Source of the DNA: Terriglobales bacterium
GTDB lineage: Bacteria; Acidobacteriota; Terriglobia; Terriglobales; Acidobacteriaceae
Length of the DNA: 5,800 bases
Direction of reading: 5' to 3'
Assembly: GCA_030043575.1 (NCBI GenBank)
Contig: JASHXK010000086.1
Span: 1-5,800, forward strand
Position 1 is the stretch's first letter. The number at the start of each line of letters is the position of its first letter. Positions 4,529 through 5,800 of this stretch are shown in pieces. Made by a program: the position numbers and the translations under genes. Under the pieces are notes generated by a model, which was not told the DNA's origin, searched no databases, and was given only the letters and a program-made list of their open reading frames with translations.

Positions 4529-5800
4529 ATGCGATCACAAGAGAAGAACAGCGGCATGCTGCTCGATATAAGCCTGCGTGCCACGACCGTGGTATTGGCG
4601 CTGCTAACTCTACTTGGGCTGACAACCATCACTTCCGGGTTGTGCCAAGCCCAAACCTACTCTGTCCTCTACAACTTTACCGGCGGACAGGATGGAGCTA
4701 CGCCTAGAGCTGGAGTCACCCTGGATCACGCCGGAAATCTCTATGGAACCACCTCGGCCGGCGCAAATATGGGCGGCAACTGCACTATCTATGGACTGCA
4801 AGGCTGCGGTACGGTGTTCCAGCTTAAGCGTTCGAACGACGGCTGGCTTTTCAATTCTCTCTACATTTTCGATTGGAACGATGGGGCCGCACCATACGCC
4901 AGGGTGGTGTTCGGCCCCGACGGTAGTCTCTACGGCACGACAGCCTTCGGCGGACATCCTTCGCATGACTGCTTTCAACAGGGTTGTGGCGTGGTGTTTA
5001 GCCTCCAGCCTTCGGCTGCGTTTTGCAAAACCGTACTTTGTCCCTGGACGGAGACTGTCCTCTTCGTCTTCAGGTATGACCTCTCCGAAGGCGGGCTGCC
5101 CTACTACGGGGACCTCATCTTCGATGCCTCCGGGGATATATTTGGCACTACCTATATTGGCAAGACGCAGCGCTGGTGGGGCGACGTGTTCGAGATGACA
5201 CCTTCCAATGGTAGCTGGAACACGAGTTTTATCTACTCCTTTCCCCTGGGCGGCGCGGGTGGAGAGGCACCCGAAAGCGGCGTCATCTTGGACAACGCGG
5301 GCAACTTATACGGTACGGTATCCGCGGCTGCCGCGGGCTATGGAGCGGTTTATGAGTTGACCGAGTCAGGCTCGAGCTGGACCGAGCAAGTCCTCTATTC
5401 CTTTCTAAACGGCAGCGACGGAGCCACTCCGGCCGGTGGAGTCATCTTCGATCAATCCGGCAATCTCTATGGCACTACGCTCCATGGCGGAACAAACGGC
5501 GGCGGCACCGTGTACGAACTATCGCCTTCCGACGGTGGATGGACGCTGAACACGCTCTATAGCTTTTCGGGAACCTACGGTTCGTATGCCGTCCTGACCA
5601 TGGACCCATCCGGCAACCTTTACGGCACGACGTATGGAGACGGAGCCTACGGCTACGGCAACGTCTTCAAACTGACCAATTCCAATGGCAACTGGAGCTA
5701 TACCTCGCTGCACGACTTCACCGGCGGCAGCGATGGCGGCTCGCCCTACAGCCAAGTCACTCTCGACGCAAGCGGCAATATTTATGGCACGGCCTCGGCT
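4529..5800 (+). CDS. Gene D: secreted seven-repeat GloVer protein, 5' part (runs off window end)
   Basis: This reading frame starts at ATG 4529, five bases after AGGAGG (4518-4523), and is still open at the last base, giving 424 complete codons. By comparison with the left fragment it lacks only about 14 residues, for a total near 438. The signal peptide resembles that of A (LLDISLRA, then a hydrophobic run, then LCQA before QTYSV), with predicted cleavage between 41 and 42. The seven cores have Tyr or Phe at 72, 135, 205 (DIFG), 261, 314, 365 and 419. The cysteine pairs are at 85/93, 148/153 and 166/171. The repeat 4 core is unusual: NLYGTV followed by an Ala-rich SAAAAG in place of the usual glycine-rich turn. 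Repeats 2 and 5-6 resemble C and the left fragment, while the leader and the start of repeat 1 resemble A/B, so the gene is mosaic. The function is unknown. Confidence 0.9.
   Translation, partial: MRSQEKNSGMLLDISLRATTVVLALLTLLGLTTITSGLCQAQTYSVLYNFTGGQDGATPRAGVTLDHAGNLYGTTSAGANMGGNCTIYGLQGCGTVFQLKRSNDGWLFNSLYIFDWNDGAAPYARVVFGPDGSLYGTTAFGGHPSHDCFQQGCGVVFSLQPSAAFCKTVLCPWTETVLFVFRYDLSEGGLPYYGDLIFDASGDIFGTTYIGKTQRWWGDVFEMTPSNGSWNTSFIYSFPLGGAGGEAPESGVILDNAGNLYGTVSAAAAGYGAVYELTESGSSWTEQVLYSFLNGSDGATPAGGVIFDQSGNLYGTTLHGGTNGGGTVYELSPSDGGWTLNTLYSFSGTYGSYAVLTMDPSGNLYGTTYGDGAYGYGNVFKLTNSNGNWSYTSLHDFTGGSDGGSPYSQVTLDASGNIYGTASA
5387..5625 (+). repeat. Long near-identical repeat, copy 2 (pairs with 1-239)
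   Basis: This is the copy inside gene D, covering the LYSF strand of repeat 5 through the repeat 6 core. The match ends abruptly in the glycine codon of the repeat 6 NLYG core. Confidence 0.85.
5711..5746 (+). repeat. Repeat 7 signature, copy 5 of 5 (gene D)
   Basis: This block encodes HDFTGGSDGGSP. It is the only copy in which the Gln before the proline is replaced by Ser. Confidence 0.8.

Noticed and set aside
4167..4625. A 152-residue open frame on the - strand
   Set aside because: It lies opposite the end of gene C and the leader of gene D, shows no recognisable domain, and is a by-product of GC-rich repetitive coding sequence. Similar - strand frames recur at 133-369 and 5519-5755, exactly opposite repeated segments.
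1..5800. CRISPR array or mobile element as the source of the repeats
   Set aside because: The repeats are long, in frame, protein-coding and diverged. There are no short identical repeats with unique spacers, no transposase and no terminal inverted repeats.

Overview
This window is one uninterrupted head-to-tail array of secreted repeat-protein genes, all on the + strand. It holds the end of one gene (left edge), three complete genes and the start of a fifth (right edge). All five are paralogues built from a repeat of about 50-68 residues with the core GNLYGTTxxGG followed by GxVYEL and an LYxF strand. I recognise this from memory as the Gloeo/Verruco ('GloVer') tandem repeat, which databases usually label 'choice-of-anchor tandem repeat GloVer-containing protein'. 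The base composition looks moderately GC-rich, the ribosome binding sites are strong AGGAGG types, and the signal peptides end in AQTY. Together with the multi-copy GloVer family this suggests an Acidobacteriota (Terriglobia-like) genome. Verrucomicrobia or another environmental phylum is possible, and no RNA or housekeeping gene is present to settle it.

Layout: 1-459 is a 3' gene fragment (repeats 5-7). Gene A is 494-1777, gene B 1810-3093, gene C 3210-4493, and gene D runs from 4529 past the window end. The gaps are 34, 32, 116 and 35 bp. The short gaps share a recognisable sequence (GAAAAA, then a purine-rich AGGAGG site), so the gap was duplicated with the gene. The 116-bp gap before gene C is unlike the others. 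It holds a small inverted repeat and an imperfect 20-bp tandem repeat, and it is the one place where a separate promoter would fit. No stretch over 300 bp lacks a gene, and I see no RNA gene, transposase, CRISPR array or clear intrinsic terminator.

Genes A, B and C each encode exactly 427 residues (C once its start is set by the ribosome binding site). Each has a signal peptide followed by seven repeat units and stops right after the last repeat, with no C-terminal anchor. Seven units of about four predicted strands suggest a secreted seven-bladed beta-propeller; this is inference. The biological role is unknown.

The most interesting signal is the mosaic way the copies differ. A and B match at 78 of 79 residues in repeat 1 and the start of repeat 2, at about 41% in repeats 3-4, and at about 84% in the rest. 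The left fragment and gene D are 95% identical over 239 bp, then drop abruptly to about 79%. Gene D has an A/B-type leader on a C-type body. This pattern fits repeated recombination or gene conversion among copies, with diversification concentrated in the middle repeats.
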